Assembly: GCF_020164595.1 (NCBI RefSeq)
Contig: NZ_JAIQZE010000013.1
Location: forward strand, 38,070-102,069
Source of the DNA: Psychroflexus longus
Lineage (GTDB): Bacteria > Bacteroidota > Bacteroidia > Flavobacteriales > Flavobacteriaceae
DNA length: 64,000 nucleotides
Direction of reading: 5' to 3'
This document shows, piece after piece, positions 1-8,814 of the stretch. The notes beneath the pieces are model-generated. The model saw nothing but the letters and a program-made list of their open reading frames with translations, was not told the DNA's origin and did no database searches. Within the stretch, counting starts at the first letter, position 1; each line of letters begins with the position of its first letter. A program made the position numbers and the translations under genes.

Positions 1-710
1 CTGGTCCCATCATGTTTGATGTGGCTAATGAAAAACCGCTATCGGTAACCAAAGATGGAAAATCCAAAATGAAACCGATCGAAAATTACGGTGTAAAGTT
101 GCTTTCTATAGGATTTTTTACCAAGCCAGATCAGGCTGTGATTTGGAGAGGGCCTATGGCAGCAAAAGCACTCAATCAAATGATTTTTGATGCCGATTGG
201 GGAGAGCTTGACTTCTTGCTTGTAGATTTACCTCCAGGAACTGGAGATATTCATTTATCGATCATGCAGTCTATGCCAATTACTGGCGCATTAATCGTAA
301 GTACTCCTCAAAATGTAGCTTTGGCTGACGCTAAAAAAGCAGTGTCGATGTTTCAGCAAGAAAGCATAAATGTTCCTGTTTTAGGAATTTGCGAAAACAT
401 GGCTTATTTTACTCCAGAAGAATTACCTGATAACAAGTATTATATCTTTGGAGAAAAAGGAGCCAAATACCTTGCAGAAGATTTAGGAGTTCCATTTTTG
501 GGAGAAATTCCTTTGGTACAAAGTCTTAGAGAGTCTGGAGACGTTGGTCGGCCAGCTGCTCTGCAAGAAGGGACCCCACTTAGTGAATCCTTTGCAGAAT
601 TGACGCGTAACACTGTGCAACAAGTGGTGAATAGAAATAAAACCTTACCGCCTACAGAAGCTATTAAAATCACAACTATGGCTGGATGTAGTGCCGTTAA
701 AAAGAAATAA
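1..710 (+). CDS. Mrp/NBP35-family Fe-S cluster carrier ATPase, C-terminal part (5' end outside the window)
   Basis: P-loop ATPase of the Mrp/ApbC/NBP35 family, which delivers Fe-S clusters to apoproteins in the cytosol. The frame is open from base 3, before the first ATG at 12 (G-P-I precedes MFDV), so the N-terminus with the deviant Walker A lies upstream and is missing. Visible family signatures are PPGTGDIHLSIMQ, STPQNVALADAKKA and GICENMAYF, then the C-terminal GEIPLVQSLRESGD. The CxxC that often follows ENMAYF in proteobacterial homologues is absent here; a charged segment (PEELPDNKYYIFG) replaces it, which I believe is usual in Bacteroidetes. It ends 2 bp before the NifU-like gene, so the two are surely cotranscribed, in line with a shared Fe-S role. 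Confidence 0.93.
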   Translation, partial: GPIMFDVANEKPLSVTKDGKSKMKPIENYGVKLLSIGFFTKPDQAVIWRGPMAAKALNQMIFDADWGELDFLLVDLPPGTGDIHLSIMQSMPITGALIVSTPQNVALADAKKAVSMFQQESINVPVLGICENMAYFTPEELPDNKYYIFGEKGAKYLAEDLGVPFLGEIPLVQSLRESGDVGRPAALQEGTPLSESFAELTRNTVQQVVNRNKTLPPTEAIKITTMAGCSAVKKK

Positions 711-712
711 TT

Positions 713-970
713 ATGATGACTGGTCAAGAATTAAGAAGAACTATAGAAACAGCATTGGACGAAATCCGTCCTTTTTTGAAAAGTGATGGCGGAGATATTG
801 AGCTGCTTTCTATTGAAGACGATTCTCTTGTAAAAGTTCAATTGATGGGAACTTGTGTGGATTGCACCGTAAATCAAATGACATTGAAATCTGGTGTAGA
901 AATGACGATAAAAAAACATGCCCCTCAGATAAAAGAGGTCGTAAATGTAAAAGCCGATCAGTTGGCTTAA
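713..970 (+). CDS. NifU-like C-terminal domain protein (Nfu-type Fe-S scaffold), 85 aa
   Basis: A stand-alone NifU C-terminal (Nfu) domain. Such proteins bind a [4Fe-4S] cluster, usually at a dimer interface, and pass it to targets in the cytosol. The signature is CVDC (CxxC) in GTCVDCTVNQMTLKSGVE, preceded by FLKSDGGDIELL. It consists only of the Nfu domain, with no IscU-like or A-type domain. Two ATGs stand in tandem (713 and 716) and either could be used. It lies 2 bp after the Mrp-family gene and 37 bp before the flavoprotein gene, so an Fe-S assembly/redox operon is likely. Confidence 0.92.
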   Translation: MMTGQELRRTIETALDEIRPFLKSDGGDIELLSIEDDSLVKVQLMGTCVDCTVNQMTLKSGVEMTIKKHAPQIKEVVNVKADQLA

Positions 971-1007
971 AAAGTTGAATTTTTAAAATTAAATAGTTGA
1001 TTTTGAT

Positions 1008-2069
1008 ATGATCAAAACAGATATTCTCATTATTGGAGCAGGACCTACAGGACTTTTTACTGTATTTGAAGCAGGATTGTTGAAACTGAAATGTCACATC
1101 ATAGATGCCTTACCTCAACCAGGTGGGCAACTTTCAGAATTATATCCTAAAAAACCTATCTACGATATTCCTGGTTTTCCAGAAGTAAAAGCTGGGCAGT
1201 TGGTTGATAACTTGATGGAGCAAATCAAATCTTTTCAACCTGGGTTTACGCTTGGTGAACGAGCAAAAGATATCGAGAGACAAGAGGACGGGAGTTTTAT
1301 TGTCACTACAGATGAAGGCACCAAACACCACGCCCCTATCGTGGCTATAGCTGGTGGTCTTGGAAGTTTCGAACCTAGAAAACCACCTATTAATAACATT
1401 TCCAAGTTTGAGAACAAGGGTATTCACTACATGGTAAAGGATCCTGAGCAGTTTAGAGACAAATCGGTGGTGATTGCAGGCGGTGGAGATTCTGCTTTGG
1501 ACTGGAGCATCTATTTGGCCGATGTGGCTTCTGAAGTGACTTTGGTGCACAGAAGAAATGAATTTAGAGGTGCGCTGGAATCTGTAGACCGTGTGAAGGA
1601 ACTAAAGGATATGGGTAAAATCAAATTAATTACCCCTGCCGAAATTGTGGATGTGAATGGTGAGGATCACTTAGAATCGGTATCGATCCGCAAAAACAAT
1701 AATCCCGAAGAAGATTTTACCTTAGAAACAGATTACTTTATTCCGCTGTTTGGACTCTCTCCAAAACTGGGTCCTATTGCGGACTGGGGATTAGAAATTG
1801 AAAAAAATGCGATTAAGGTTGATAATACGTTAGATTATCAAACCAATATTCCCGGCATTTATGCCATTGGAGATGTCAACACCTATCCCGGTAAACTAAA
1901 ATTGATTCTTTGTGGATTTCACGAAGCGACTTTGATGTGTCAAAGTGCCTTTGCAAAAATCCATCCTGGGAAACGCAACGTTTTAAAATATACTACCGTC
2001 GGTGGTGTCGCAGGTTTTGATGGCACCAAGAAAGAAGCGCCTAAGTCTGTGATTAGAAGCATCGATTAA
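1008..2069 (+). CDS. Thioredoxin reductase-like ferredoxin/flavodoxin--NADP(+) reductase, 353 aa
   Basis: FAD- and NAD(P)H-binding flavoprotein of the thioredoxin-reductase-like FNR type (YumC-like). The FAD Rossmann motif GAGPTG is at residues 10-15 and PQPGGQLSELYP follows at about 37-48. A second dinucleotide motif GGGDSALDW is at about 158-166, with VHRRNEFRG just after. The C-terminal FAD motif GIYAIGDVNTYPGK is present. The CxxC redox pair of true thioredoxin reductases is missing between the FAD and NAD(P) domains, so it is read as a ferredoxin/flavodoxin reductase. The ferredoxin encoded next is the obvious partner. Length fits the roughly 350-residue family. Confidence 0.9.
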   Translation: MIKTDILIIGAGPTGLFTVFEAGLLKLKCHIIDALPQPGGQLSELYPKKPIYDIPGFPEVKAGQLVDNLMEQIKSFQPGFTLGERAKDIERQEDGSFIVTTDEGTKHHAPIVAIAGGLGSFEPRKPPINNISKFENKGIHYMVKDPEQFRDKSVVIAGGGDSALDWSIYLADVASEVTLVHRRNEFRGALESVDRVKELKDMGKIKLITPAEIVDVNGEDHLESVSIRKNNNPEEDFTLETDYFIPLFGLSPKLGPIADWGLEIEKNAIKVDNTLDYQTNIPGIYAIGDVNTYPGKLKLILCGFHEATLMCQSAFAKIHPGKRNVLKYTTVGGVAGFDGTKKEAPKSVIRSID

Positions 2070-2111
2070 CCAACAAGATTTTTCCTATTACACTTAGATT
2101 TAAATTTTGAA

Positions 2112-2142
2112 TTGATTTTCAATTGGTTAAAATTTATTTTTG
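2112..2142 (+). promoter_or_regulatory. Bacteroidetes-type promoter for the ferredoxin gene
   Basis: TTG at 2112-2114, a 20-nt spacer, then TATTTTTG at 2135-2142, matching TTG-N19-20-TAnnTTTG. Transcription would start near 2148, leaving a leader of about 125 nt before the ATG at 2275. This suggests the ferredoxin can be expressed separately from the upstream Fe-S genes. Confidence 0.55.
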
Positions 2143-2274
2143 CTTTTAAAGCAAAGCGATCTATGTTCTATGTTCTAAAAGCGAAGCAGTCTAAACTTTA
2201 TTTAAAACTGATTGAGGTCAGCTGAAAATCCCTTTAGATTAAATAGTTTTGCCACTTCGAATATCGTTACAACA

Positions 2275-2604
2275 ATGGATGTAAAAATTACAATTATAGA
2301 TCGGGACGGCACTGCTCACAAAGTAGATGCTCCTACAGATATGGCTATGAACCTCATGGAAGTGGTCCGCTCTTATGAACTTGCGCCTGAAGGTACGATA
2401 GGAATTTGTGGTGGCATGGCGATGTGTGCCTCCTGCCAATGCTATGTGAAATCTGATACGCCCCTGCGTGAGAAAGAGGACGATGAAGAAGCCATGCTAG
2501 CAGAGGCCTTTTACGTTCAGGATAACAGTCGACTAAGTTGCCAGATTCCCATCACCGAAGAGCTGGAAGGTCTAGTGGTTGAGCTAGCGCCGAGTGAGGA
2601 GTAG
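2275..2604 (+). CDS. [2Fe-2S] ferredoxin, adrenodoxin type, 109 aa
   Basis: Small electron carrier. The four ligands have the adrenodoxin pattern C-x5-C-x2-C ... C: C45, C51 and C54 in ICGGMAMCASC, and C89 in RLSCQI. An extra Cys (C56) follows the third ligand. The frame is open upstream to an ATG at 2212, but that adds 21 residues unlike the family; the ATG at 2275 (MDVKITIIDRDG) begins the conserved fold and is preferred. It lies after the FNR-like flavoprotein, its probable reductase. The stop codon is the first base triplet of a TAGTCGG heptamer array, so the last residues sit directly against an unstable repeat. Confidence 0.93.
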   Translation: MDVKITIIDRDGTAHKVDAPTDMAMNLMEVVRSYELAPEGTIGICGGMAMCASCQCYVKSDTPLREKEDDEEAMLAEAFYVQDNSRLSCQIPITEELEGLVVELAPSEE

Positions 2605-2683
2605 TCGGTAGTCGGTAGTCGGTAGTCGGTAGTCGGTAGTCGGTAGTCGGTAGTCGGTAGTCGGTAGTCGGTAGTCGGTAGTC
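2602..2683. repeat. Heptamer tandem array (TAGTCGG)11 plus TAGTC
   Basis: Eleven perfect copies of TAGTCGG run from 2602 to 2678, followed by five bases of a twelfth. The first TAG is the stop codon of the ferredoxin gene. Because 7 is not a multiple of 3, copy-number change leaves the stop intact, since the stop is at the 5' edge. The copies are identical, which suggests recent expansion or homogenisation. Confidence 0.97.
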
Positions 2684-2719
2684 AAAATAATTGATTTGGG
2701 TGAATTAGAGGTAGAAGTC

Positions 2720-2746
2720 AAGGTAATTATAATCCATAATTACCTT
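2720..2746 (+). terminator. Hairpin after the ferredoxin gene and repeat array
   Basis: Arms AAGGTAATTAT (2720-2730) and ATAATTACCTT (2736-2746) pair perfectly around a 5-nt loop. The T-tract after it is interrupted (ATGTTTAAAATTTT), so termination may be weak. It separates the + strand redox genes from the convergent minus-strand cluster. Confidence 0.45.
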
Positions 2747-2800
2747 ATGTTTAAAATTTTGATTTTATCTCTCTTTGGAAAAGCTTCGAGAAACAGCTAT

Positions 2801-5467
2801 TTAAAATCTATACAAAACCTTTAATAAAACATACTTTGGCAATAGCCGATAAGTCGTAGTGGTGGATCCGATATCACTAATGTTGAAATTTCTAAACTGC
2901 CTGGTATTGAAAAGATTTTTTCCACTCAGTCCAAGCGTCCACTTGTCTTTTTTTAATTTATACTGTGCTTCCAAATCGGCAAAATAATACACATTGTCTA
3001 GGTTGATATTTCCAAATTCGTAACGCTCTGACTCCACCTGAATATAGAACCTCTCATTTAAAATAAAACTTAGATCCAAAAAACTTACATTATCTGTAAA
3101 CGAATTTTGAATCGTCGTTTGTATCTCGTTACTAGTCCACTTAGTGCCCAAATGGTAGTTAAACCAACCCGTAAAACCTGATCTTAATTCCAGACCATAA
3201 CCAATAGTAGTAGATTCCACTTGCCTTAGTTCAGAATCGTTGACTATGTTTTTGAATTCTGATTGACTGTAACTTAGGTCCAATTTCAAATTGGAGGATA
3301 TAAACTTAAAATAATAATCCAATTTGGAATTAATACTGATAAACTCCCTATCCTGGATCAAAATTTTGCTCGATTGTGTGAAGTTTTGATCTATAAATGT
3401 ATTGGTGCTAAAAAAATCATGATTCTTACTGTAAATCAAAAATGTGTTGGCAAAAAATCGGCTGCTCCAGTTCCCGAGTTCATAATTGAAAGTCACCGAG
3501 GAAGCGTCTAATTGGTTAAACTCTCCCGTACCTCTAGTAAAAGGCCTAAAACCTGTCAATACAAATTCTGAATATACATCTAGAATTTTAGCATTGGTGG
3601 TGGTGTGAGAATAAGACGAACGTATTCTGTTTTTATCGTTGATCTTCCAATCCAAACTCAATCTAGGATTTACAAAAAAAGGAGATTCGTTATCTGAAGA
3701 ATTCTCTAATTCCAACTTGTTAAACAATTGATGCACATTTGCTTCCCCTATGATCGCAAAATCATTTATACTGTATCTGTATTTGGATTTTAAATACAAG
3801 TCATTCACCGTGTAGGAGGTTTGGTTTTGGTAGCCATCGGGTCGATTTGAGACCACATCATCTTCTAATAGCTCCAAACTGGTCTGCAAGCGGTCTCTCC
3901 TCAATTCATTTCCCACTTGCACTTCAAATAAATCATCATTAGCCTTTCTATCCAATAAATGCGCGTTTACACCAATGTACTGCATTTTGTTGTTACTGAG
4001 TTGTCTGACATTATCTGCAGATTGATCTGGGAACAGATCTTCATAAAAGAATTGATTTAAACGGTGAGTTTGTGGTGTCATTTCGTCAATAAAGCGCCCT
4101 GTGAGCAGAAAGACTTTTTTGTCTTTAAACTTATTGCTATAACTCAGCTTTTGATCAAATAACGTATTGGTATGCGACAAATCTTGCCGGGTAGAGATCC
4201 CATTGAAAAGTAAATTGGAATCATCATCAAAATTTCCGGAATTATATTTTGTGGTGCTTTCCAGCATTTCAGTTTTTGAAAAATCATAAACAAAATCTAA
4301 TTTTCCAAAGCCTATTAGCTTTCTATTTTTCAGTTGAAAATCTTCTGTATTCGTAAAATTGACATCATTTAATGTTACATTTTGGATATTGGTTTGGAAG
4401 AAATCGGTTTCATCGGCATTAAAGAAACCTAAGGTTTTGATCTTAAGCTTTTCAGTAGTATTAAAAATTGCATTCAAAGATACCAACTCGGCATTGTTAA
4501 AATTAGTTCTTCTGCGCTTGAAATTAAGCTGTGGAGGCGCCAAACTAATAAGGTCGCGCACCTGCTGGTTGTCTCCAATACTGGCTGGTTCGTTATAACG
4601 CATTGGTCGTATCAATTGATTGATATCTCCAGTCGCATCGTAACCTATGCTGTTGAAATTGGTCAGGAAGTAATATTTATTCTTTTTCCCAAAATTCATC
4701 AAGTTAGTCTTCAGTTCATAAAACCCGTCATTGCCGTGGCCTGCTTCTATATTTCCAAACCAGATGCGTTTGGATTTTTCGTCCAGTTTCAAATTAAGAG
4801 CCACTTTATTACTTTCCTCAACGCCTTTTAGAAGCCTGTTGTTGGAGTAATTTTTAAGCACTTCCACTTCTTCGATAGGATAAGCTGGCATGTTTTTGGA
4901 TAAAATTTTATAGCCTCGTTCAAAAAGATCATCACCGTCCACCATTAATTTTTCGATTTCCTGGTTACCTACTTTTATGGTGCCTTCACTATTAATTTGT
5001 AAACCTGGAATTCTCCGCAATAGATCTTCCACAGTTTGCTCTGTTCCATCCGTGAAGTATTTAGATTTAAAGGTGATGGTGTCGTTTTGCACTCTAATAG
5101 GTCGTTCGGCTAAAACTATAACTTCGTCTAAGCTTGTAGACTCACCTTTGAGGACTATATCTACATTAATTTCATCTGTATCTTCATTTATAATAACAAT
5201 TTTATTTTGAGAAGCATACCCAAGGCTGGAAAAGACTAAAGTATACTCACCAGATTTCTTGATGCTGATGTTGTACTTTCCTTCAGCATCTGAATAGGTG
5301 TAGGATATAATAGAGGACAGAGAGTCTTTTTTGACAAGAACATTACTAAAAGCAATGGTATTCCCTTCAGTGTCATTGATGGTTCCTTTTACTGTGGTTT
5401 GGGCATTTGAAATACTAGAGCAAATCAATGATGAAATTAGAATTAAAAATAGACTAAGATATTTCAT
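2801..5467 (-). CDS. Outer-membrane barrel protein with carboxypeptidase-regulatory-like and plug domains (TonB-receptor-like), 888 aa
   Basis: Predicted signal peptide at residues 1-22 (ends SISNA), then a CarboxypepD_reg-like beta-sandwich at about 25-110 (TVKGTINDTEGNTIAFSNV). A plug-like region (about 115-220, EQTVEDLLRRIPGLQI) follows, then a long outer-membrane beta-barrel ending in an aromatic residue (VLYRF). This matches the large TonB-dependent-receptor-like OMP group of Bacteroidetes; the ligand cannot be told from sequence. It starts 4 bp after the stop of a GLPGLI-family gene and is the last gene of a minus-strand series of GLPGLI genes. The close spacing says they are coexpressed and may work together at the outer membrane. 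Confidence 0.85.
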   Translation of the reverse strand: MKYLSLFLILISSLICSSISNAQTTVKGTINDTEGNTIAFSNVLVKKDSLSSIISYTYSDAEGKYNISIKKSGEYTLVFSSLGYASQNKIVIINEDTDEINVDIVLKGESTSLDEVIVLAERPIRVQNDTITFKSKYFTDGTEQTVEDLLRRIPGLQINSEGTIKVGNQEIEKLMVDGDDLFERGYKILSKNMPAYPIEEVEVLKNYSNNRLLKGVEESNKVALNLKLDEKSKRIWFGNIEAGHGNDGFYELKTNLMNFGKKNKYYFLTNFNSIGYDATGDINQLIRPMRYNEPASIGDNQQVRDLISLAPPQLNFKRRRTNFNNAELVSLNAIFNTTEKLKIKTLGFFNADETDFFQTNIQNVTLNDVNFTNTEDFQLKNRKLIGFGKLDFVYDFSKTEMLESTTKYNSGNFDDDSNLLFNGISTRQDLSHTNTLFDQKLSYSNKFKDKKVFLLTGRFIDEMTPQTHRLNQFFYEDLFPDQSADNVRQLSNNKMQYIGVNAHLLDRKANDDLFEVQVGNELRRDRLQTSLELLEDDVVSNRPDGYQNQTSYTVNDLYLKSKYRYSINDFAIIGEANVHQLFNKLELENSSDNESPFFVNPRLSLDWKINDKNRIRSSYSHTTTNAKILDVYSEFVLTGFRPFTRGTGEFNQLDASSVTFNYELGNWSSRFFANTFLIYSKNHDFFSTNTFIDQNFTQSSKILIQDREFISINSKLDYYFKFISSNLKLDLSYSQSEFKNIVNDSELRQVESTTIGYGLELRSGFTGWFNYHLGTKWTSNEIQTTIQNSFTDNVSFLDLSFILNERFYIQVESERYEFGNINLDNVYYFADLEAQYKLKKDKWTLGLSGKNLFNTRQFRNFNISDIGSTTTTYRLLPKYVLLKVLYRF

Positions 5468-5471
5468 ACTT

Positions 5472-6227
5472 TTAATTTTCCCAGGGATATTCCAACTCCA
5501 ATCCTTTGTATTTAGATGTTTTGATATTACTTACTCTGCTATCTCTAGGAAGTTTAGCTAAGAGTTTGGCAAATTGTTTTTCAACGTCTTTTTGTCTTAG
5601 TTCTATATAGCCTTTGAGAGTAATTTCGTTATGATCATCATTTTCATTTGGAATATTCAGTTCTTTAAAAGAGCCTTGTTCATACTTCAAACGTGTTGCA
5701 TAAAAATGTACTTCATCCATTTTATCATAAGCTTCTAAAATAAGACCAGGCAAACCTTGAAGCTTCCAGGGACCAAAAGGCACGGGTATATCTGGCGAAA
5801 ACCAGGCTGTATAAAGTCTACCACGGAAAAGAGCTTCTGCTTCTATACAATCAAAACCCATAATCTCTCGTTTAGAGTCGGGTTTTATATTCCATTCAAT
5901 AGCTGGCAAATTCTCTTTTACGATTATTCTTTCACCATCTAATTGGGTTTTCATTCTCAACGTCCGATCTTTTAAATTCACAAAATAAAAAGTGGGATTT
6001 GTGCCTGATAAATCTCTAACTTGAGTATTATCAGGAATTGATTTTATATCTCCTTTACCTTCTTTGTATATAGATTGGGCTGAAGTAAAAGTTAATTGAG
6101 AATTTTTAGATATTGGAATATCTAAATTTAAATCAAGCGTGTATTCTACAATCGTATGATTTTGAATATTCTCCTGAGTGTAAGTGTTTGATAAAGTAAT
6201 GAGAAGTAGTACCAGCAATTTATTCAT
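5472..6227 (-). CDS. GLPGLI family protein, 251 aa
   Basis: Secreted protein of the GLPGLI family (TIGR01200-type), whose function is unknown. A signal peptide covers about residues 1-18. The defining motif is FGPWKLQGLPGLILEAYD at 151-168, preceded by the conserved FRGRLYTAWFSPDIP. The C-terminus ends LEYPWEN, unlike the EKIYEWE ending of two paralogues in the cluster. It lies 3 bp downstream of the next GLPGLI gene and 4 bp upstream of the TonB-receptor-like gene, so it is tightly within the operon. Confidence 0.9.
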   Translation of the reverse strand: MNKLLVLLLITLSNTYTQENIQNHTIVEYTLDLNLDIPISKNSQLTFTSAQSIYKEGKGDIKSIPDNTQVRDLSGTNPTFYFVNLKDRTLRMKTQLDGERIIVKENLPAIEWNIKPDSKREIMGFDCIEAEALFRGRLYTAWFSPDIPVPFGPWKLQGLPGLILEAYDKMDEVHFYATRLKYEQGSFKELNIPNENDDHNEITLKGYIELRQKDVEKQFAKLLAKLPRDSRVSNIKTSKYKGLELEYPWEN

Positions 6228-6230
6228 GAG

Positions 6231-7004
6231 TTATTTATTAAATTTTTCAACTTGCTCCTTACAATCTTCACATTTTTGGTTGAGAGGTTGGTTTTTGTAA
6301 CCTTTTGGCATTTTACTAGAAAGCCTGGCTAATTCTTTATTTACAAGAATTTCTCTTTCTATCAAATATTCATCTACAGTCATAGGATTCTCAAACTTAG
6401 ATTCATCATAAGAAATTGAACAAGACTGTTCTTTGGATAGTGATATTTTTTTTGCGTGTATATGTAAAACTCTATCTGCATCATATACCTCTAATATAAG
6501 CCCTGGGAGTCCTTGGAATTTCCAAGGCCCAAATTGAATTGGTATTTCTGGCGAGTACCAGGCTGTATAAAATCTACCTCTAAACTCTATTTTAGCTTTA
6601 TAGCATAAGAAATTTCCAATCGTTTTGGTTTCATCTTTCAAGTCCCAATTCCATTGGAAAGCATCTTCCTTGACAACAAGCTCTTTGTCGTACCAAATCT
6701 GTAAAAAATGTAAGTCATCAATTTTGTTGAGATACATCTCTGGATTAAGATTGTTTCTTTCTGCTTCAACATTCATTTGTAAACCCTCATCTTCTTGTGA
6801 GATAGACTCTTTTTTATTTGATTTCTTATTCACCACTTCCTTATAAAGAGAGGATCTCGAATTAAATTCCAATGTGAATTCTCTTGAGAAATCTCTTGAA
6901 AAATGAGTAGAATGTGTGTAGTTAACCTTACCACAAATGGACTGGGCACTTGATTGAATTACAAATAATAAGACAACTAAACTGAATTTTATAAATGTTT
7001 TCAT
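6231..7004 (-). CDS. GLPGLI family protein with Cys-containing C-terminus, 257 aa
   Basis: GLPGLI-family secreted protein; signal peptide at about 1-20 (ends QSSA). The family motif FGPWKFQGLPGLILEVYD is at about 158-175, after FRGRFYTAWYSPEIP. The C-terminal tail carries cysteines (QSCS and KCEDC) that could form disulphides in the periplasm or at the surface; the shorter paralogue at 5472-6227 lacks them. Function unknown. Same operon as its neighbours. Confidence 0.9.
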   Translation of the reverse strand: MKTFIKFSLVVLLFVIQSSAQSICGKVNYTHSTHFSRDFSREFTLEFNSRSSLYKEVVNKKSNKKESISQEDEGLQMNVEAERNNLNPEMYLNKIDDLHFLQIWYDKELVVKEDAFQWNWDLKDETKTIGNFLCYKAKIEFRGRFYTAWYSPEIPIQFGPWKFQGLPGLILEVYDADRVLHIHAKKISLSKEQSCSISYDESKFENPMTVDEYLIEREILVNKELARLSSKMPKGYKNQPLNQKCEDCKEQVEKFNK

Positions 7005-7076
7005 TTTTAAAATTATAGAAGTTCGATTCTGACAAATATAACTAAAAAATTAGTCAATTAAATTTTTATTCAAATT

Positions 7077-7848
7077 TTAAAGCTCCCACTCATAAATCTT
7101 TTCGACACCAGCTCGGTTAATTTTTGAATTTACAGATGTAACACCTTGTGGGACTCTAGATTGCATTCTCTGCATTTGCAATTTAATATGTTCCTCCTTT
7201 CTTCTACAATCTCTTTGTAGTCGACGATTTCAAGATCATTTTGGTAATCTAGCCTTAACTCCGTATCAAAAGGATATTTTACTTGGGTAGCCCTCCAATG
7301 ATGAATCATAGGTTCGTCCACTGTATATATTTCTAAAATTATACCTGGTAATCCTTTAAATTTCCAAGGACCAAATTGGTTGATTATTTCAGGTGTAAAC
7401 AAAACTTTGTAGGTTCTACCTCTAAAAGATCCTGTTGCTTTTAAGCATTGGTAGGGTCCTATTTGTTTGGTTTCTTTAGATATTTGCCACTTAAAATCGG
7501 GTAAATCATCTTCTACAATGACATATTCTTTACCGCTATTAAATACGACGTCTCTAAATATCAATTTATCTGAACGGTTATAGTACTGATTACCAATGGA
7601 GTCATTAAGCGATATTTTAAAACTCAATTCACCTGACTCATCCTGGGTCAAGTTATTTTCTCCTTGAAAATTAAATATTGATATGGATTCATTCGAATTA
7701 AATATATGCTTCACTGGTATAGTTTTTCCTAATCCAACATTGATGTAATCATACTGTGATTCGTAGTTGTTTTGTCCAAAAGAAAAAAACATAAATGAGA
7801 GAAAAATGAGAGATATAAAGGTTTTCGTAAGTTAAGTTTTGATTTCAT
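7077..7848 (-). pseudogene. GLPGLI family gene broken by two frameshifts
   Basis: The longest open frame (7130-7792, 220 aa) holds the GLPGLI core (FGPWKFKGLPGIILEIYT) but starts inside the signal peptide and ends in unrelated residues. Reading on in the neighbouring frame after about 7200 gives QMQRMQSRVPQG and then AGVEKIYEWEL, stop at 7077-7079. This matches the ARVSRGG...LEKIYEWEEK ending of the paralogue at 7967-8752. At the other end, ATG at 7848 gives MKSKLNLRK in one frame, and the adjoining frame supplies TFISLIFLSFMFFSFGQ; together they make a normal signal peptide. Both junctions (near 7822-7825 and 7198-7200) lie in short A-runs on the coding strand, and adding one A at each restores one frame. 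It is either a recent pseudogene, slippage-controlled, or carries two sequence errors. Confidence 0.8.
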
Positions 7849-7966
7849 CTAATTAGAAAATTGCTTGATTTTAAAAATTATATTTTTGATTTTTTTTCCT
7901 GATCTTTACTTATTTAGTACTTTCATGAAAAAAAAGGATATTGTTAGAATTAAAGAATTCATAAGT

Positions 7967-8752
7967 TTATTTCTCTTCCCATTCGTAAATTTTTTCTAAA
8001 CTCACTCGTTCTGTTTTATTCAATGTTATAGAACCTCCTCTTGAAACCCTAGCTTTCATTCTTTCATCCATTTGTTTCAATTTGTTATCAAATTTTTCGA
8101 CAATACTTCTATAGGTAACTAACGGTGAATCATACAGTTCTTCTGAAAACTTTAAATTTAATTTTTGATTAAATGGGCTAATAATTTTTATTGCCTTCCA
8201 GTGATATTTTAATCCGCTATATTCATTATAAGCTTCTAAAATTAAGCCTGGTAATCCCTTAAGTTTAAATGGTCCGAATCCAGCTGGGATTCCTGGAGCA
8301 TAATAAGCAACTATTTTACTACCCCTGAATGTAGTCTTTGCTTCAAAACAAGTAAATGTATTGATCTCTTTAGTCTTGTTTGGGCTCAATTCCCATTGCA
8401 GTTTTGGTAAACTATCTACTGCAACGATGGTGTTCTCGGAATTTTTAGACTGACTTACAAAATACAAGTAGGGTGAGTCCAGCTGGCTATAATACTTCAT
8501 AGCATTGACTTTTACTATTTCAGGATTGATTCTGTAGTCATCACCATCCTCGCTTTCTATAGTCTTGTCATTCTTCACTTCTATAAAATCAGTGGTATAA
8601 AGCGCATTATTGGTATTAGCTATTAAATATTCAGTACTATTGATAGAACCTTTATTGACAGCGTACTCCACATAAATTTTTGAAGATTTATCTTGGCCGT
8701 TTGTAAAATGAACTGTAATAAAGGTAATTAAAAGACATATTATATTTTTCAT
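7967..8752 (-). CDS. GLPGLI family protein, 261 aa
   Basis: Intact GLPGLI-family paralogue. The signal peptide covers about residues 1-19 (MKNIICLLITFITVHFTNG). The motif FGPFKLKGLPGLILEAYN is at about 159-176, preceded by FRGSKIVAYYAPGIP. The tail RVSEGG-like segment (KARVSRGGSITLNK) leads to LEKIYEWEEK, the ending also found out of frame in the broken copy next door. ATG at 8752 is preferred over the in-frame ATG three codons upstream (8761), because it begins a standard signal peptide. Function unknown; it lies between the broken paralogue and a small exported protein. Confidence 0.88.
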   Translation of the reverse strand: MKNIICLLITFITVHFTNGQDKSSKIYVEYAVNKGSINSTEYLIANTNNALYTTDFIEVKNDKTIESEDGDDYRINPEIVKVNAMKYYSQLDSPYLYFVSQSKNSENTIVAVDSLPKLQWELSPNKTKEINTFTCFEAKTTFRGSKIVAYYAPGIPAGFGPFKLKGLPGLILEAYNEYSGLKYHWKAIKIISPFNQKLNLKFSEELYDSPLVTYRSIVEKFDNKLKQMDERMKARVSRGGSITLNKTERVSLEKIYEWEEK

Positions 8753-8814
8753 TTGAATCATTTAAATAAAATGAGGCTGACAATATTTTATCAACCCCAT
8801 CTGTAAAATTAATC

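Noticed and set aside
2602..2683. CRISPR array from the TAGTCGG repeat
   Set aside because: Unit is 7 bp with no spacers and no cas gene nearby.
7130..7792. 220-aa GLPGLI frame as an intact gene
   Set aside because: It lacks a full signal peptide and ends in unrelated residues, while neighbouring frames supply both missing ends; annotated as a frameshifted gene instead.
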